Shown: positions 16,148 through 25,287, counted from the stretch's first letter. The stretch is DNA of 64,000 bases from Luteolibacter sp. LG18 (GCF_036322585.1 NZ_AP024600.1:2108001-2172000); one strand, 5' to 3'. Notes: generated from the sequence alone by a model not told the origin. A program made the numbers and translations.

Positions 16148-17350
16148 ATGAAGCCATTCCTCCGCACCCTTCTCGCCGCCCTGCTGCTGCCCGTGCTCCA
16201 AGCTGAGCCCGCGGCCAAGGAAACGCCCGTCAACCAGCGCGAGACCGGCGTCCAGCTCTGGGAAGACTTCCAGAAAAACTACGCCGAGTACTCCTTCGCC
16301 CCGCTCGCCCCCGCCGATCTCGACCTCCACGCCCGCAAGGCCCTCCTCGGTGCCCTCGGCACCCGCTACCGCGCTTGGGAACCGGACAAGGCCCCGACCC
16401 TTCCCGAACTGGCCGACGCCATCTGCAAGAACGACCCGGCCAACACCACCTACGACCTCGTCGAAAAGGCCCTCACCGCCCTCCTGCCCACCATCGACCG
16501 CTTCGGCCTCTACGAATCCGGTGCCGAGATGGCCCAGCTCCAGGAAGCCGCCCGCCAGAGCGGCGGGCAGATCGCCATGATCGTCGAGCGCGACGACAGC
16601 GGCCGCCTGCTCTGCTTCCCTGAACCCGAGGGCCCCGCCTCCGAGGCCGGCGTGAACTACGGCTCCGAACTGCTGCAGGTCGACGGTGTCTCGATGGAGC
16701 GCAAGCGCCTCGCCGCCGTGAAGCTCGCCTTCATCGGCCCCTCGCCCTCCGTCACCGTGAAAATCCGCCAGCCGCAGGGCAAGGAGGAGACCCTCACCAT
16801 CCAGCGCACCACCCAGGTCTTCCCCTCCGTCAGCGCGAAGAAGGGCCCCACCGGCCTCACCATCCGCATCCGCAAGTTCGACACCGGCTCCGCCGCCCGC
16901 TTCAAGGACCTCCTCAAGGAGAATCAACCCGTCACCCGCCTCACCCTCGACCTCCGCGGCAATCCCGGCGGCCTGCGCGATGAGGCAATGCTCGCCGCGT
17001 CCCTGTTCACTCCGGAAAAGACCGTCCTCGGCCGCCTCAAGGACGGCCAGGGCGAGCGCGACGTCAGCGATGGCAACGGCGTCTTCTGCGAGCCCCAGAG
17101 CATCCAGATCCTCCAGGACCGCCGCTCCGCCTCCGGCGCCGAGTTCCTCGCCGCCAGCCTCCGCGAGAGCCTCCCCGGCAAGGTCAAGATCTACGGCGAG
17201 CCCAGTTACGGCAAGAGCCACTCCACCGTGAAACTCCCGCTCTACGGCGGCGGCGTCATGACCGTCAGCGAAAGCCTCATGATGACCGCCAGCGGCAAAT
17301 CCTGGGACAAGACCGGTCTCCAGCCGGACGTCCTCCAGAAGGCCAAGTAA
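16148..17350 (+). CDS. S41-family (CtpA-like) serine protease with PDZ domain
   Basis: The protein has 400 aa with a Sec signal (MKPFLRTLLAALLLPVLQA). The middle part, about residues 135-220, looks like a PDZ domain (ASEAGVNYGSELLQVDGVSM). The peptidase domain follows: LTLDLRGNPGG near 262-272, the catalytic serine in DRRSASGAEFLAASL (about residue 325), and the general-base lysine in GEPSYGKSHST near 356. These match the Ser/Lys dyad of carboxyl-terminal processing proteases. The chain is at the short end for this family. It probably trims or degrades periplasmic proteins. It stands alone between two gaps with repeats. Confidence 0.85.
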   Translation: MKPFLRTLLAALLLPVLQAEPAAKETPVNQRETGVQLWEDFQKNYAEYSFAPLAPADLDLHARKALLGALGTRYRAWEPDKAPTLPELADAICKNDPANTTYDLVEKALTALLPTIDRFGLYESGAEMAQLQEAARQSGGQIAMIVERDDSGRLLCFPEPEGPASEAGVNYGSELLQVDGVSMERKRLAAVKLAFIGPSPSVTVKIRQPQGKEETLTIQRTTQVFPSVSAKKGPTGLTIRIRKFDTGSAARFKDLLKENQPVTRLTLDLRGNPGGLRDEAMLAASLFTPEKTVLGRLKDGQGERDVSDGNGVFCEPQSIQILQDRRSASGAEFLAASLRESLPGKVKIYGEPSYGKSHSTVKLPLYGGGVMTVSESLMMTASGKSWDKTGLQPDVLQKAK

Positions 17351-17708
17351 CCATTCCCTGAAAAGGGTCCCTGCGCCGCGGGGTCATGAGCACGTTGACA
17401 CCCGTCGAACCGCGCACCCGCGGCGCAGGGAATGAAACCATCATGGCAGGCCGCGCGTGGAACACCGCTACGAACGGGCCGCTTCTTTCGAATCGGATCG
17501 GGGCGGTGGTCCGGCGCGGCTTTTGGACCGGCACCATCTCTCCCGGCCCGTGTCACCAGTTCAAGCAGCATCCCGAACTTCACATGAAATTCACAGATCC
17601 CCGGGATATTGGGTAATCTCCATTTTACCTAACTCCCTCCTCCCGCGCTCATCCCCCCCTGATTTCACCCGATTGCACCCCACCCAACCTCTGCTAGGTT
17701 GGAGGACC
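17351..17708 (+). other. 358-base gap with a long interrupted inverted repeat, no convincing gene
   Basis: TCCCTGCGCCGCGGG (from 17368) is matched in inverse by CCCGCGGCGCAGGGA ending at 17431. About 35 bases separate the arms, and a partial outer ATTCCCTG/CAGGGAAT pair flanks them. Weak open frames exist on both strands but have atypical composition and no motifs. The segment could encode a structured RNA or be a degenerate repeat. A -10-like TAGGTT and a GGAGG lie just before the next ATG. Confidence 0.45.
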
Positions 17709-17975
17709 ATGAGCACCTTCATCGCATGGATCCTACTTGGCCTGATCGCCGGCGGCTTGGCCAAGTTCCTGATGCCCGGCGACCAGAAAGGCGGCTGCCT
17801 GATGACCACCCTGCTCGGCATCGTCGGTGCCGTCATCGGCGGCTGGCTCGGCCGCTACGCCACCTTCCTGCCCGCCGAACCCATCGGCACCTGGCTGCCG
17901 TCGCTCGGTTCGATCATCACCGCCACCGTCGGCGCCCTCGTCCTGCTCTTGATCTTCCGCCTCGTGAGTAAATGA
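17709..17975 (+). CDS. GlsB/YeaQ/YmgE-family small membrane protein
   Basis: The protein has 88 aa and three hydrophobic segments: WILLGLIAGGLAKFLMPG, LLGIVGAVIGGWLG and SIITATVGALVLLLIF. The Gly-rich MPGDQKGGCLMTTLLGIVGA pattern is the hallmark of the transglycosylase-associated (GlsB/YeaQ/YmgE) stress-response family. The start is set by GGAGG (17701-17705) in front of the ATG at 17709. A long upstream extension of the same frame lacks sense and was rejected. The gene is convergent with serS and shares a terminator with it. A general stress role is known for the family, but its molecular function is not. Confidence 0.9.
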   Translation: MSTFIAWILLGLIAGGLAKFLMPGDQKGGCLMTTLLGIVGAVIGGWLGRYATFLPAEPIGTWLPSLGSIITATVGALVLLLIFRLVSK

Positions 17976-18005
17976 AAAGGCGACTCCCGTGAGGAAGTCG
18001 CCTTT
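17976..18005 (+). terminator. Bidirectional terminator between glsB-like gene and serS
   Basis: AAAGGCGACT (17976-17985) and AGTCGCCTTT (17996-18005) form a perfect 10-bp stem with a 10-base loop. The A-run on one side and T-run on the other allow function in both directions, which suits two convergent genes. Confidence 0.85.
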
Positions 18006-18028
18006 CGAAGTGGGATGGGGAGATCGCC

Positions 18029-19309
18029 TCACCCGATCGTCTCCGCGCCGAAGTAGGGCACGAGGGCGGCCGGGATGCGGATCGTGCCGTCCGGCTGCTG
18101 GCATTGCTCCAGCAGCGCCACGTAGAGGCGCGGCAGGGCGGTGCCGGAGCCGTTCAGTGTGTGCGGGAAGCGGTTGCGGCCTTCGCTGTCCTTGAAGCGC
18201 AGTTTCATGCGGCGGGCCTGGTATTCCGCGAAGCACGAGCAGCTCGAAACCTCCAGGTACTTGCCCTGGCCGGGGGCCCAGACCTCAATGTCGTAGGTCT
18301 TTGCCGAGGAGAACCCGAGATCGCCGGTGCAGAGTTCGATCGTGCGGTAGTGCAGACCCAGCTTCTGGAGGATCGCCTCGGCGTGGCCGGTGAGCTTTTC
18401 CAACTCCTCGAAACCGTGGTCCGGGTGCACCACCTGCACCAGCTCCACCTTGTCGAACTGGTGCATGCGGATGATGCCGCGGTTGTCGCGTCCGGCGGAG
18501 CCCGCCTCGCGGCGGAAACACGGCGTGTAGGCCACCAGTTTCACCGGAAGCTGGTCCTCGGCCAGGATCGTGTCGCGGTAGAGGTTGGTCACCGGCACCT
18601 CGGCGGTCGGGGCCAGGAACAGGTTGTTCCGGCCGTCCTCACCGGCGTCCGTGCCGTACATGTCGTCCTCGAACTTCGGAAGCTGGCCGGTGCCTTCCAT
18701 GCACTCGCGTTTCACCAGATGCGGGACATTCACTTCCTCGTAGCCATGGCTGGCCTGGGTATCGAGGAGGAAGTTGATCAGCGCGCGCTCCAGCTTCGCG
18801 CCCTTGCCGCGGTACACCGCGAAGCCCGAGCCGGCGATGCGGGTGGCGTCGTCGATCGAAACCAGGCCGTGCGCCTCGTAGAGGGCCACGTGGTCCTTCG
18901 GCTCGGCGATGTCCGGCTTCTCGCCCCACACGCGCACCACCGGGTTGGCGGCTTCGTCGGAGCCCACCGGACAGGCCTCGTGGGGCAGGTTCGGGATGTT
19001 GAGCAGCAGGTCTTCCTGCTTCGCGGCTGCGGCCTCGGATTCGGCGTCGAGGGCGGCGATGCGGTCGTTGATGCCGCGCACCTGGGCCTCGATGGCGGAG
19101 GTGTCCTCGCCCTTGCCCTTGAGCATGCCGATCTGCTTGGACGTCGTCTTCCGCTCGGACTGGAGGGCCTGCTTTTCGGTCTCGGCCCGGCGGCGGGATT
19201 CGTCGCAGGCGAGGACTTCGTCGATGAGCTTCCAGTGGTCCCCGCCGCGGGGCTTCAGGCGCTCCTGAACGGCGGCGGGGTTTTCGCGGATGACGCGGAT
19301 ATCAAGCAT
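18029..19309 (-). CDS. serS: Seryl-tRNA synthetase
   Basis: The protein has 426 aa, the usual length. It charges tRNA-Ser with serine in the cytoplasm. The N-terminal 110 residues form the long antiparallel coiled-coil arm that recognises the tRNA extra arm (MLDIRVIRENPAAVQERL onward). The class II catalytic core follows: TAEVPVTNLYRD, motif 2 FRREAGSAGRDNRG, and motif 3 with NGSGTALPR near the C-terminus. All key elements appear intact. The start is the only sensible ATG. It is transcribed towards the glsB-like gene and ends 24 bases from the shared terminator. Confidence 0.97.
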   Translation of the reverse strand: MLDIRVIRENPAAVQERLKPRGGDHWKLIDEVLACDESRRRAETEKQALQSERKTTSKQIGMLKGKGEDTSAIEAQVRGINDRIAALDAESEAAAAKQEDLLLNIPNLPHEACPVGSDEAANPVVRVWGEKPDIAEPKDHVALYEAHGLVSIDDATRIAGSGFAVYRGKGAKLERALINFLLDTQASHGYEEVNVPHLVKRECMEGTGQLPKFEDDMYGTDAGEDGRNNLFLAPTAEVPVTNLYRDTILAEDQLPVKLVAYTPCFRREAGSAGRDNRGIIRMHQFDKVELVQVVHPDHGFEELEKLTGHAEAILQKLGLHYRTIELCTGDLGFSSAKTYDIEVWAPGQGKYLEVSSCSCFAEYQARRMKLRFKDSEGRNRFPHTLNGSGTALPRLYVALLEQCQQPDGTIRIPAALVPYFGAETIG

Positions 19310-19375
19310 GGCGGGGGAGCCTTTAGCGGGTCCGCGGCGGCTTGTGAACCCCCGAATCGCCCCGCTGGCGGGTCG

Positions 19376-20401
19376 TCACTTGCCGACTTCGTCGTCCCCA
19401 CCGGCACCGCCGAACATGTTGAGGAGGCCGCCGCCCTTGGTTTCGAGGTGGCTGCGGTACTGTTGGAGCTGGGTTTCGGACAGGTAGGGACGCAGGGATT
19501 CGACCTTGGCGTCGGTGCGCTGTTTGACCGTCGCCCGGAAGTTCTTCTGGATGTCGGCCATGGAGGTTTTCTCGCCGCCCTGCTGCTGTTGCATCTGGCC
19601 CTCCATCTGCTCCTGCATGAGGTCCTGGATGCCGAGTTCATCGTCGAACTGGATGCCCATGCCGTCGGAAAACAGGCTCATCATGCTGCCGGTCTTCTGG
19701 TTGTCCTCGCGGGTGGCGGCTTCGGTCATCAGGACCTGATAGACGTTGTCGCGCTGTTCGGCGGACAGGTCGAGGACGTTGGTGATGCTGCCGAGGTCCT
19801 TGAACGCCTTGGACTCGATGCGGGACTGGCGTTCCTTGCCCTTGAAGGCGGTGTATTGCTCCTTCTGCTCGTCGGTGAGAACGCCCTCGGTGGCCGTGTC
19901 GAGGCCGTCGGTTTTCATCAGCTCTCCGATCTCCTTCATGTGGGCGAGGTCGTTCGAGGAGTCTTCGTCGTGGGTCAGGAGCGAGCCGAAGGTCTCGAAC
20001 CGCTTTTCCATGGCGGCGCGGATTTTGGCCTTCTGATCGTCGTTGAGGTTCAGATCGGCGGCCAGCTTGTCGAGGCGGGCCTCGAACTTCTTCCGCTGGA
20101 CGTCGGTCATCCGCTTGGCCATCTGGTCTTGGGCCTTTTTGCCCATTTCCCGATTCTTGGCGTCGCGCTTGGCCTTGGCCTCGTCGTTGTCCGGCTTGGC
20201 TGGACGGCCCGTGGAGGTTTTGGCCGGGGCGGCTGCTGCGGCCTCGTTGGCCGCCACGGCGTCGGTCTTCGCGGTCTCCTTGGCTGGAGCGGCGGCGATG
20301 GATGCCGGGGCGGCTGGTGTGGCGGGGGTGGTCAGGGCGTGGGAGAACCAGCCGATGGCGATGCCACCGGCCACACAGGCGACGGGGATGAGGGGCTTCA
20401 T
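19376..20401 (-). CDS. Exported LTXXQ-like helical protein
   Basis: The protein has 341 aa. Residues 1-25 form a hydrophobic signal or anchor (MKPLIPVACVAGGIAIGWF). An Ala/Pro/Lys-rich linker to about residue 85 is followed by helical units. DLNLNDDQKAKIRAAM and LDLSAEQRDNVYQVL resemble the LTXXQ repeats of the CpxP/Spy family of periplasmic chaperones and sensors, and LTDEQKEQYTAF is a third copy. A Gln/Met-rich stretch lies near residue 265 and Gly-rich sequence near the end. It is probably a periplasmic chaperone-like protein, inferred from repeats only. It is 66 bases downstream of serS's start in the reverse direction and may have its own promoter. Confidence 0.75.
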   Translation of the reverse strand: MKPLIPVACVAGGIAIGWFSHALTTPATPAAPASIAAAPAKETAKTDAVAANEAAAAAPAKTSTGRPAKPDNDEAKAKRDAKNREMGKKAQDQMAKRMTDVQRKKFEARLDKLAADLNLNDDQKAKIRAAMEKRFETFGSLLTHDEDSSNDLAHMKEIGELMKTDGLDTATEGVLTDEQKEQYTAFKGKERQSRIESKAFKDLGSITNVLDLSAEQRDNVYQVLMTEAATREDNQKTGSMMSLFSDGMGIQFDDELGIQDLMQEQMEGQMQQQQGGEKTSMADIQKNFRATVKQRTDAKVESLRPYLSETQLQQYRSHLETKGGGLLNMFGGAGGDDEVGK

Positions 20402-20456
20402 GGGATGGGCGGTAGGTGGAAACCACGGCCGGCCGGCATGAGCCCGGCGGGGGTGG

Positions 20457-21671
20457 TTACTGATCTCCTGTCTTGGCGGGGGCGGCAGCGGACATCATTT
20501 CGCGCAGCCATGCCGTAACTTGGGCATCGGAGGGTAGTTCACCTTTCTCCAAGGCTGCCAGATAGTTCTGGAACGGGGCCGGATTGATGCGGGACCGGAC
20601 GGCGGTGTCAGAGGTGGCGGCGGCCACGGATTTTTTCGCGGTGGCGATGGCGGCTTCCTTGTCTCCACCACGCCACTGGAGGCGGGAGAGGGTCAGGAGT
20701 TCCACCGGCCCGCTTTTGGTCTCCAGGGCCGGAGCCAGGATATCCGCCAGCGACTTCATGAGCGTGCCCGGAGCCTCGTCGTTCGGCAGCACCGTGCGGG
20801 CGACGTTGAAGGCGAACACCGGCCGGGTCGGCGATTCCGGCAGGGCCTTTACGGCGGCCTCCAGCGCGGGCCAGTCTCCCTTGGAGGCCAGCAGGATCAT
20901 GTTGAAGTTGACCAGCGATTTGCTGGTGGGATCGAGGGCCTTGACGGTCTCGATGGCCTGGGTCATTCCGGCGATGTCCTTCTTCCGGGCGGCTTCGTTG
21001 AACGAACGTACCGCAGCGACGATCTGATCCTGTTTCGAATTGTCCTCACGGATCTGTTTCAGCGTCAGGTCCAGGGCTTCCCCGCCCTTGAGGAGACCTT
21101 CGATCACCTCGTCGGTGAGTTTCATGGGATGGCACATCAACACGATCTTCCCGTCCTTCACCACGAAGGTGTGGGGGATGCCATCCACGCCGGCGGCCTC
21201 CAGCCAATCCTTGGTGAAGGCTGCTTCCTTCGTGTTGTAGGACACGGGGTAGGACATGCCTTCGCCCTTGTTCTTCACAAAGGTCACGACCGGCTCCTTG
21301 CCTCCGCGCTCCCACACGTTCATGCCGAAGACGCGCAAGCCCTTGTCGGCGTATCTCTTGTGGAGGTCGTTGATGTGTGGAATCGCGGCGATGCACGGGC
21401 CGCACCAGGTCGCCCAACATTCGAAGACGTAAACTTTGCCCGGCTCCCAGCTTTTCGGGGCCTCGCCTTGGATCCACTCACCGGTGGCGAAGGCGTCCGG
21501 GGTCACGCTCGATCCGACGACCAGCGTCGGAGCAGGCTTTTCCTGCGGGGTCGCGGCGCTGGGCGGGTGGGGCACGACCGGCTTGGCGGGAATCGCGGCG
21601 GGCTTGGCCGGAGCGTCGGTTTCGGCGGCGGCGAGCGCGGCCGAGGCGAGGAGCAGGAGAATTGGTTTCAC
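20457..21671 (-). CDS. TlpA-like thioredoxin-domain protein
   Basis: The protein has 404 aa. A GTG start at 21671 gives a signal peptide (VKPILLLLASAALAAA); the frame continues upstream, but that extension is low-complexity and lacks a start with a signal. Residues 75-215 hold a thioredoxin fold with FECWATWCGPCIAAIP (the redox CxxC) and the cis-proline region GVDGIPHTFVVKDGKIV. The last 170 residues are a helical, TPR-like region. It is likely a periplasmic or envelope disulfide reductase of the TlpA/ResA group. The W-x-x-x-D-P repeat genes lie just upstream on the same strand, 53 bases away, so they may share a transcript. Confidence 0.85.
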   Translation of the reverse strand: MKPILLLLASAALAAAETDAPAKPAAIPAKPVVPHPPSAATPQEKPAPTLVVGSSVTPDAFATGEWIQGEAPKSWEPGKVYVFECWATWCGPCIAAIPHINDLHKRYADKGLRVFGMNVWERGGKEPVVTFVKNKGEGMSYPVSYNTKEAAFTKDWLEAAGVDGIPHTFVVKDGKIVLMCHPMKLTDEVIEGLLKGGEALDLTLKQIREDNSKQDQIVAAVRSFNEAARKKDIAGMTQAIETVKALDPTSKSLVNFNMILLASKGDWPALEAAVKALPESPTRPVFAFNVARTVLPNDEAPGTLMKSLADILAPALETKSGPVELLTLSRLQWRGGDKEAAIATAKKSVAAATSDTAVRSRINPAPFQNYLAALEKGELPSDAQVTAWLREMMSAAAPAKTGDQ

Positions 21672-21724
21672 GCACCACAAACGCCACCGAGGCCGGGATT
21701 TGTCCGGGCAATCTCCCACGGCGC

Positions 21725-23344
21725 TCAGGGGAGCTTGGAGGCCAGGGACCGCTGTTGGCTGTGGGATAGGCCCGGGTCCGCCGAGATGCGTGAGCGAAGG
21801 GCGGCGGCGACAGTGTCGCGGGTGTCGCCTTCCGGCAGGCGGGCGATCCAAGCCACCGTCGCGCCCCGATCGCTTTCATACCAAGTTTCCGCGAGGGCTC
21901 CCGCGCGATCCGCGGTGGCGAGAATGGGATCCGCGAGCATGCGGGAGGCGGCGGCTCCGGGGTCCTGGCGGGCCCACTGCGCGAAGGCATCGTCGAGCAA
22001 TCTCTCGCGGTTGATTCCTCCGGTGGGCTCAAGCAGTTCCACGGTGGCTCCGGGGTTTCGGGTGTCGATCACCAGAGTGGCCAGGCGATCGGGGAGAAGT
22101 GGGGTGTCTTCGTCGACGGCGTAAGTCCGGAACGCGGTCCATTGCTCCTTGTTCCACTCTTGGGAGACCCGGCTGAAATCGACGGGGCCTGCGGTGTCGT
22201 GCGGGAAACCCAGCCACCAATCCATGGCGGACACGGGGTCTGACTTCGCCCACGCCGCGGCCACCTTGGCGGCGGCGGCCTGTTGGGTGCCACCCGAGGG
22301 CAGGTCCGCCACCATTTCCCGAGCCCCGTCCGGATCGGTGCTGAAGCGGGTTGCGGCGATAGTGCCGATCGCCAGGGTCAACGGGTAGCCGGACAGCCGG
22401 GCGTTCGCCCATTCCAAGGCGGTGTCCGGTTGGCTGCGGGCGAGGGCTTCCACGTAGACCGGTCCCAGTCGGGCGACGTCGCCGGAGGGGGCGGATTTGG
22501 AAAGCCATTGCGCCGCCCAGGCGATCATCGGGCCCGCGTTGGGATCGTTCGAGCGGAAGGCGGTGGCGGCGAAGCGGGCTTCGAGTTTCTTCCGTGATTC
22601 AGGCGGGAGCGATTCCGACCACGTGGTGGCGGCGAGCCAATCACTCTTCAACCATCCATCGGCGATGCCCGCCCACAGGTTGTCCCTGCCGGTGGACGGG
22701 GGCAGGGACAACAACCGCGCCAGACAGCGGGTGCGCTCCGCTCCGGTCGGGCTGAGTTTGCCAGCCAGGGCCGGATCCTGGGCTACGAGAAGATCGAAGT
22801 GTCTCAACACCGCATCCGCGAGTGATGGATCTTCACCACAGAGGAAGTGGTCGAGAGCGGAGGAGACCACCGCACTCCGGTCGGATGGAGCCGGAGTCAT
22901 CCGCAGCACATCGGGGAGGATATCGGGAGACCTTCGCAACCACTCGGTGAGGACGATGCGAGCTTGGCCGGGAGTCACCGAGGCTGGGCCGGAAATAAGG
23001 AAGCGCCAGGTGGCCTCCGGGGCCTCGGCGGCACAGGCCTCGATGACCTCGGCCGGGAAATCGCCTTGGGAAGCTCCGGACGCCCGGAGCCGCTCCAAAG
23101 TCGACAAGGAGGAGGTCGATTCAAGCGCCACCAGCAAGCGGCGGCGGGCGAGGCCGTGGAGGTCGCGGGCGTTCCTGAGGGTCTCGCCGGTGTCGGGAGC
23201 GCGGCTTTCACGGGGAGGTTCGGTGCTTCGGTCGGATGCGAGAACGTGCTGCCATTGCTTGCCGATCCGGGCTGCCCCGTAGACGGCACAGGCGATGGCG
23301 AGCGGCGGCAGGGTGGTTTTCAGGAGCGGATGGAGCCGGTTCAT
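21725..23344 (-). CDS. N-anchored W-x-x-x-D-P repeat protein, shorter paralogue
   Basis: The protein has 539 aa. The ATG at 23344 overlaps the stop of the upstream gene by four bases and starts a membrane anchor (LLKTTLPPLAIACAVYGAA). The frame is open further upstream, but that part lies antisense-like over the neighbouring gene and was rejected. The rest is helical with recurring units of about 40-50 residues: AAWAKSDPVSAMDWW, QWARQDPGAAASRML, WYESDRGATVAWIARLP. The pattern W/A-x-x-x-D-P/R-x-x-A-x-x-W-x-x-x-L-P suggests an alpha-solenoid. It is a paralogue of its upstream neighbour. The function is unknown; the family seems enlarged in Verrucomicrobia (from memory). Confidence 0.8.
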   Translation of the reverse strand: MNRLHPLLKTTLPPLAIACAVYGAARIGKQWQHVLASDRSTEPPRESRAPDTGETLRNARDLHGLARRRLLVALESTSSLSTLERLRASGASQGDFPAEVIEACAAEAPEATWRFLISGPASVTPGQARIVLTEWLRRSPDILPDVLRMTPAPSDRSAVVSSALDHFLCGEDPSLADAVLRHFDLLVAQDPALAGKLSPTGAERTRCLARLLSLPPSTGRDNLWAGIADGWLKSDWLAATTWSESLPPESRKKLEARFAATAFRSNDPNAGPMIAWAAQWLSKSAPSGDVARLGPVYVEALARSQPDTALEWANARLSGYPLTLAIGTIAATRFSTDPDGAREMVADLPSGGTQQAAAAKVAAAWAKSDPVSAMDWWLGFPHDTAGPVDFSRVSQEWNKEQWTAFRTYAVDEDTPLLPDRLATLVIDTRNPGATVELLEPTGGINRERLLDDAFAQWARQDPGAAASRMLADPILATADRAGALAETWYESDRGATVAWIARLPEGDTRDTVAAALRSRISADPGLSHSQQRSLASKLP

Positions 23345-25254
23345 GGCGGAACCAAGGTTTGGCTGAGGGCGAGGAAATCGGCGGCGGAAAGGCCGGGGGC
23401 GGTGTCGAGAGCCGCGGCGGCCGCATCGGGATCGGCGGCCGCCCAGGCGGCGAAGGCTTCGCGCCGGGTTTGGCTGCGGAGGGTGGGGTTGGAGATCGTG
23501 CCCGCCCATTCCCAAGCGCTTTCCGGCTCGGTGTCCTTCAATTGGGCGACCAGTGGGAGGGTGGCGGCATCCCGGATGCTGCCGGGCGGCTGAGCGTCCA
23601 GCCAGACCGCGGCTCCGTTCGAATCGTGGTGGGCCCAGCCCTGGATGGCGCTGGCCACGCAGGCGGCGCGGGTTGGATTGTCCTTTTGCCTGCTTGCCCA
23701 CTCGATGGCGGCACGGGGATCGAGCTGGCTCCAAGTGCCGGCCAAGCTGGTGACGGCGCGGAGCGAATCGGCCGACGGAGGCAGGTCGGCCAGGAAGGGG
23801 GCGAGATTTTCCAACCGGAGACTTTCGATCGGCGATGGACCGGCCTCGGTGATCCACTGGTCCATGTTTTCCAACGAGGAGGCGATGACCGCGCCCCGGT
23901 CTTCCACCGGGACATGGCGCAAGGTCTCGAACGAGCCGGTGGCCAGATCGCCGACCAATTGCCGGTACAGCGCCCGGCGCAGTTCCGCATCCGCCACGCC
24001 CTTGCCGAAATCCAGTGCCGCGGAAGGTTCGGTGGCGAACCACGCTTTCATGATGCCACTCATGGCGGCCATCTTGGCTCCGGAGTCCGGTTCACGGGCC
24101 ACGGCTTCCGCGGCTCCACGGAGTTGGCCGGGCGGCAGGGCATTCCACATCCGGGAGAGCACGGCGGCGGGCACCGTGCCGTCCCCCGGCGAGATGGAAT
24201 CGATGGCGCGGAACGCCGTTGCTGGATCCAGTTTGCCAGCGGCCAGCGCCATTCCGAAGGTGTCGACGAGGCTGTTGACCGGCTCCAGCGCCGGATACTT
24301 CCGGGCGAGTTCCACGAGGATCATCGGATCCTGTTGGCCTAGCAGGGTCAGGGCGTTGGGGCCGTTGACGAAATCGTGGGGTCCTTCGGAGTCGAACAGG
24401 GACCGCAGCCACTCCGGGGACTTGCCCTTGGCGAGCATGTCCAGCCGGTCGAGCGCGATCTGGGGCGATACCCGCGCCAAGGTGGCAAAAGCACCTTTTA
24501 GCGCCTGGACGCGATAGGGGTCGGGAAGGGATCGCGCCCACTTGAAGACCGCCTTGGAATCGGTTTCCGCCCGCGCCGCACCCAGCAGGGTGAACAGCGC
24601 GCCGGTCTTCGGATTCCAAATCGGCGAGCCATTGCGGGCGGTGGGGGAGAGTTCGAGAATTTTCAGCGCGATGGCCTGAAGCTCCTCAGGCTTCGCCCGT
24701 GCGGCAGCCAGCCAGGCCGGGCTTCCGGCGTCCGGTTGGCCGAGATGGCCCGGAGCGCGCCAGAACCACTGGACGAACAACGCCGGATCCTCGGTCAGCA
24801 GGCCGGTGCCCACCGTCCGCAGGTCGTCATCGACCTCGCGTCCGGGGTGGGCGGCGAGGTAGTCCCAAGCCGCGTCCAAATCCTCGATCGCCCATTCCTT
24901 GAGCAGCATCACCCGCGGAGCGGGATCGGTATTTCCACCGAGACTGGCGACGAAATCCAAGCCGTTAGCCGGGTCGATCTCGGCCCAGCGGGCGCAGATC
25001 AACTCGAGGGCGTGGGTTCGTTCCATGCCGGGCGGCTGTTTCAAAGCCGCCAGCAGCCGCTCACGCAGTTCCGCGGTGCCTGCCTTCTCCAATCCCTGTC
25101 CGGGAAGAGGAGTGGCTTCTTCCGTCCGAGCGGAAGGAGCCTTGGGATGAGATCTGGCGGACTCTTCCGGAAGCGGTGCGAAGGCCCCCCACCATGCGGC
25201 GACGGGGACGGTCAGCCACAGCAAATGCGCAGGTCGGAATGGCTTTTCCCGCAT
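23341..25254 (-). CDS. N-anchored W-x-x-x-D-P repeat protein, longer paralogue
   Basis: The protein has 637 aa with an N-terminal hydrophobic segment (HLLWLTVPVAAWWGAFAPL). It is followed by a solenoid of recurring units: ICARWAEIDPANGLDF, GTWSQLDPRAAIEWA, QGWAHHDSNGAAVWL, AAWAAADPDAAAAAL. The shared spacing of Trp, Asp-Pro and the second Trp or Leu-Pro is the same as in the downstream gene, with which it overlaps by four bases (ATGA). This points to tandem duplication and coupled translation. It is probably a periplasm-facing or surface protein used for protein contacts; no catalytic motif is seen. Confidence 0.82.
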   Translation of the reverse strand: MREKPFRPAHLLWLTVPVAAWWGAFAPLPEESARSHPKAPSARTEEATPLPGQGLEKAGTAELRERLLAALKQPPGMERTHALELICARWAEIDPANGLDFVASLGGNTDPAPRVMLLKEWAIEDLDAAWDYLAAHPGREVDDDLRTVGTGLLTEDPALFVQWFWRAPGHLGQPDAGSPAWLAAARAKPEELQAIALKILELSPTARNGSPIWNPKTGALFTLLGAARAETDSKAVFKWARSLPDPYRVQALKGAFATLARVSPQIALDRLDMLAKGKSPEWLRSLFDSEGPHDFVNGPNALTLLGQQDPMILVELARKYPALEPVNSLVDTFGMALAAGKLDPATAFRAIDSISPGDGTVPAAVLSRMWNALPPGQLRGAAEAVAREPDSGAKMAAMSGIMKAWFATEPSAALDFGKGVADAELRRALYRQLVGDLATGSFETLRHVPVEDRGAVIASSLENMDQWITEAGPSPIESLRLENLAPFLADLPPSADSLRAVTSLAGTWSQLDPRAAIEWASRQKDNPTRAACVASAIQGWAHHDSNGAAVWLDAQPPGSIRDAATLPLVAQLKDTEPESAWEWAGTISNPTLRSQTRREAFAAWAAADPDAAAAALDTAPGLSAADFLALSQTLVPP

Positions 25255-25287
25255 TAGGACAAACCATCGCCTGTCACGCGCCGGATG

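Noticed and set aside
17386-17616. 76-codon frame in the gap before the glsB-like gene
   Set aside because: Unusual composition, no start signal, overlaps an inverted repeat and has no recognisable domain. An opposite-strand frame here is no better.
18104-20518. Open frame of about 800 codons antisense to serS and its neighbour
   Set aside because: It mirrors seryl-tRNA synthetase and a second gene on the other strand and has no motifs.
21725-24043. Single 772-codon gene for the shorter W-x-x-x-D-P protein
   Set aside because: The first 233 codons lie over the neighbouring gene in another frame and are Arg/Gly-rich nonsense. The ATG at 23344 with a membrane anchor and ATGA overlap is the proper start.
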